Part shown: positions 38,556-38,566 of the stretch, piece by piece
Position numbering within the stretch: the stretch's first letter is position 1
Layout of the letters: each line of letters begins with the position of its first letter
DNA from: a virus
Strand: one strand, 5' to 3'
DNA: 38,566 nt
IMG/VR virus record: IMGVR_UViG_3300034073_004665
Location: 1-38,566 of that record
Translations under genes and position numbers: made by a program
The notes under the pieces: generated by a model
Seen by the model: only the letters and a program-made list of their open reading frames with translations
What the model was told of the DNA's origin: nothing
Databases searched by the model: none

Positions 38556-38566
38556 ATGACTCAGAA
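38556..38566 (+). CDS. Start of a further gene (partial)
   Basis: ATG 38556 follows a GGAAAAGGAA ribosome-like site at the end of the preceding gene and continues off the right edge after three codons (M-T-Q). Only position supports it. Confidence 0.35.

Overview
The window is a piece of a large double-stranded DNA tailed phage (or a prophage of one). It carries a large terminase subunit, a tail-fibre-like protein, phage-type tail repeats, a RecA, a Clp-type AAA+ ATPase, dense gene packing with many stop/start overlaps, a tRNA and dozens of very small orphan genes. No capsid, portal, tape-measure or DNA polymerase gene is present, so it is only part of the genome. The host cannot be fixed. 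Strong AAGGAGG-type ribosome sites, two possibly leaderless starts, a small membrane-anchored LysM protein and a GC-rich block suggest a Gram-positive host, possibly an aquatic actinobacterium; this is inference.

Layout. (1) 1-19318, minus strand, AT-rich: a virion/packaging operon. In transcription order it holds a Clp-like AAA+ protein, three small Gly/Ser/Ala-rich basic proteins (one with a 66-bp tandem repeat), three Cys-containing small proteins, a 1201-residue protein with an embedded DEDDh exonuclease domain, two Gly-rich proteins, the large terminase interrupted by two inteins, a structural protein, and a tail fibre with seven propeller-like repeats that runs off the left edge. (2) 19319-19573: a divergent AT-rich spacer with three long G tracts. 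(3) 19574-21428, plus strand: an orphan, recA, a zinc-ribbon protein and an acidic orphan, then a hairpin cluster with a possible small RNA and small minus-strand genes to 21957. (4) About 22280-31355, plus strand, clearly GC-rich (near 60 percent by eye): small proteins joined by stop/start overlaps, a LysM protein, two copies of one small coupled ORF, and a 1472-codon multidomain ORF (2OG-Fe(II) oxygenase-like, SLOG, Cys/His knuckle, large unknown domain) that contains ribosome-site-plus-ATG signals at its internal domain junctions. (5) 31365-35230: a mosaic of tiny genes and structured non-coding RNA, including a tRNA-Lys(UUU), a tRNA-like fold and eight copies of a small covarying H-type pseudoknot. 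(6) 35474-38566: AT-rich early-type small genes, one with three in-frame stops, and two tandem paralogues.

How it fits together. The leftward operon packages DNA and builds the particle; the rightward genes are recombination and host-takeover type functions. In the 31-36 kb region, a recurring AAATCAGAGGGG element lies 27-62 bases before several start codons and often just after a strong hairpin, which suggests terminator-promoter boundaries between small transcription units. The most novel signal is the pseudoknot family: eight copies share loop sequence and the second helix, while the first helix differs in sequence in each copy but always pairs.
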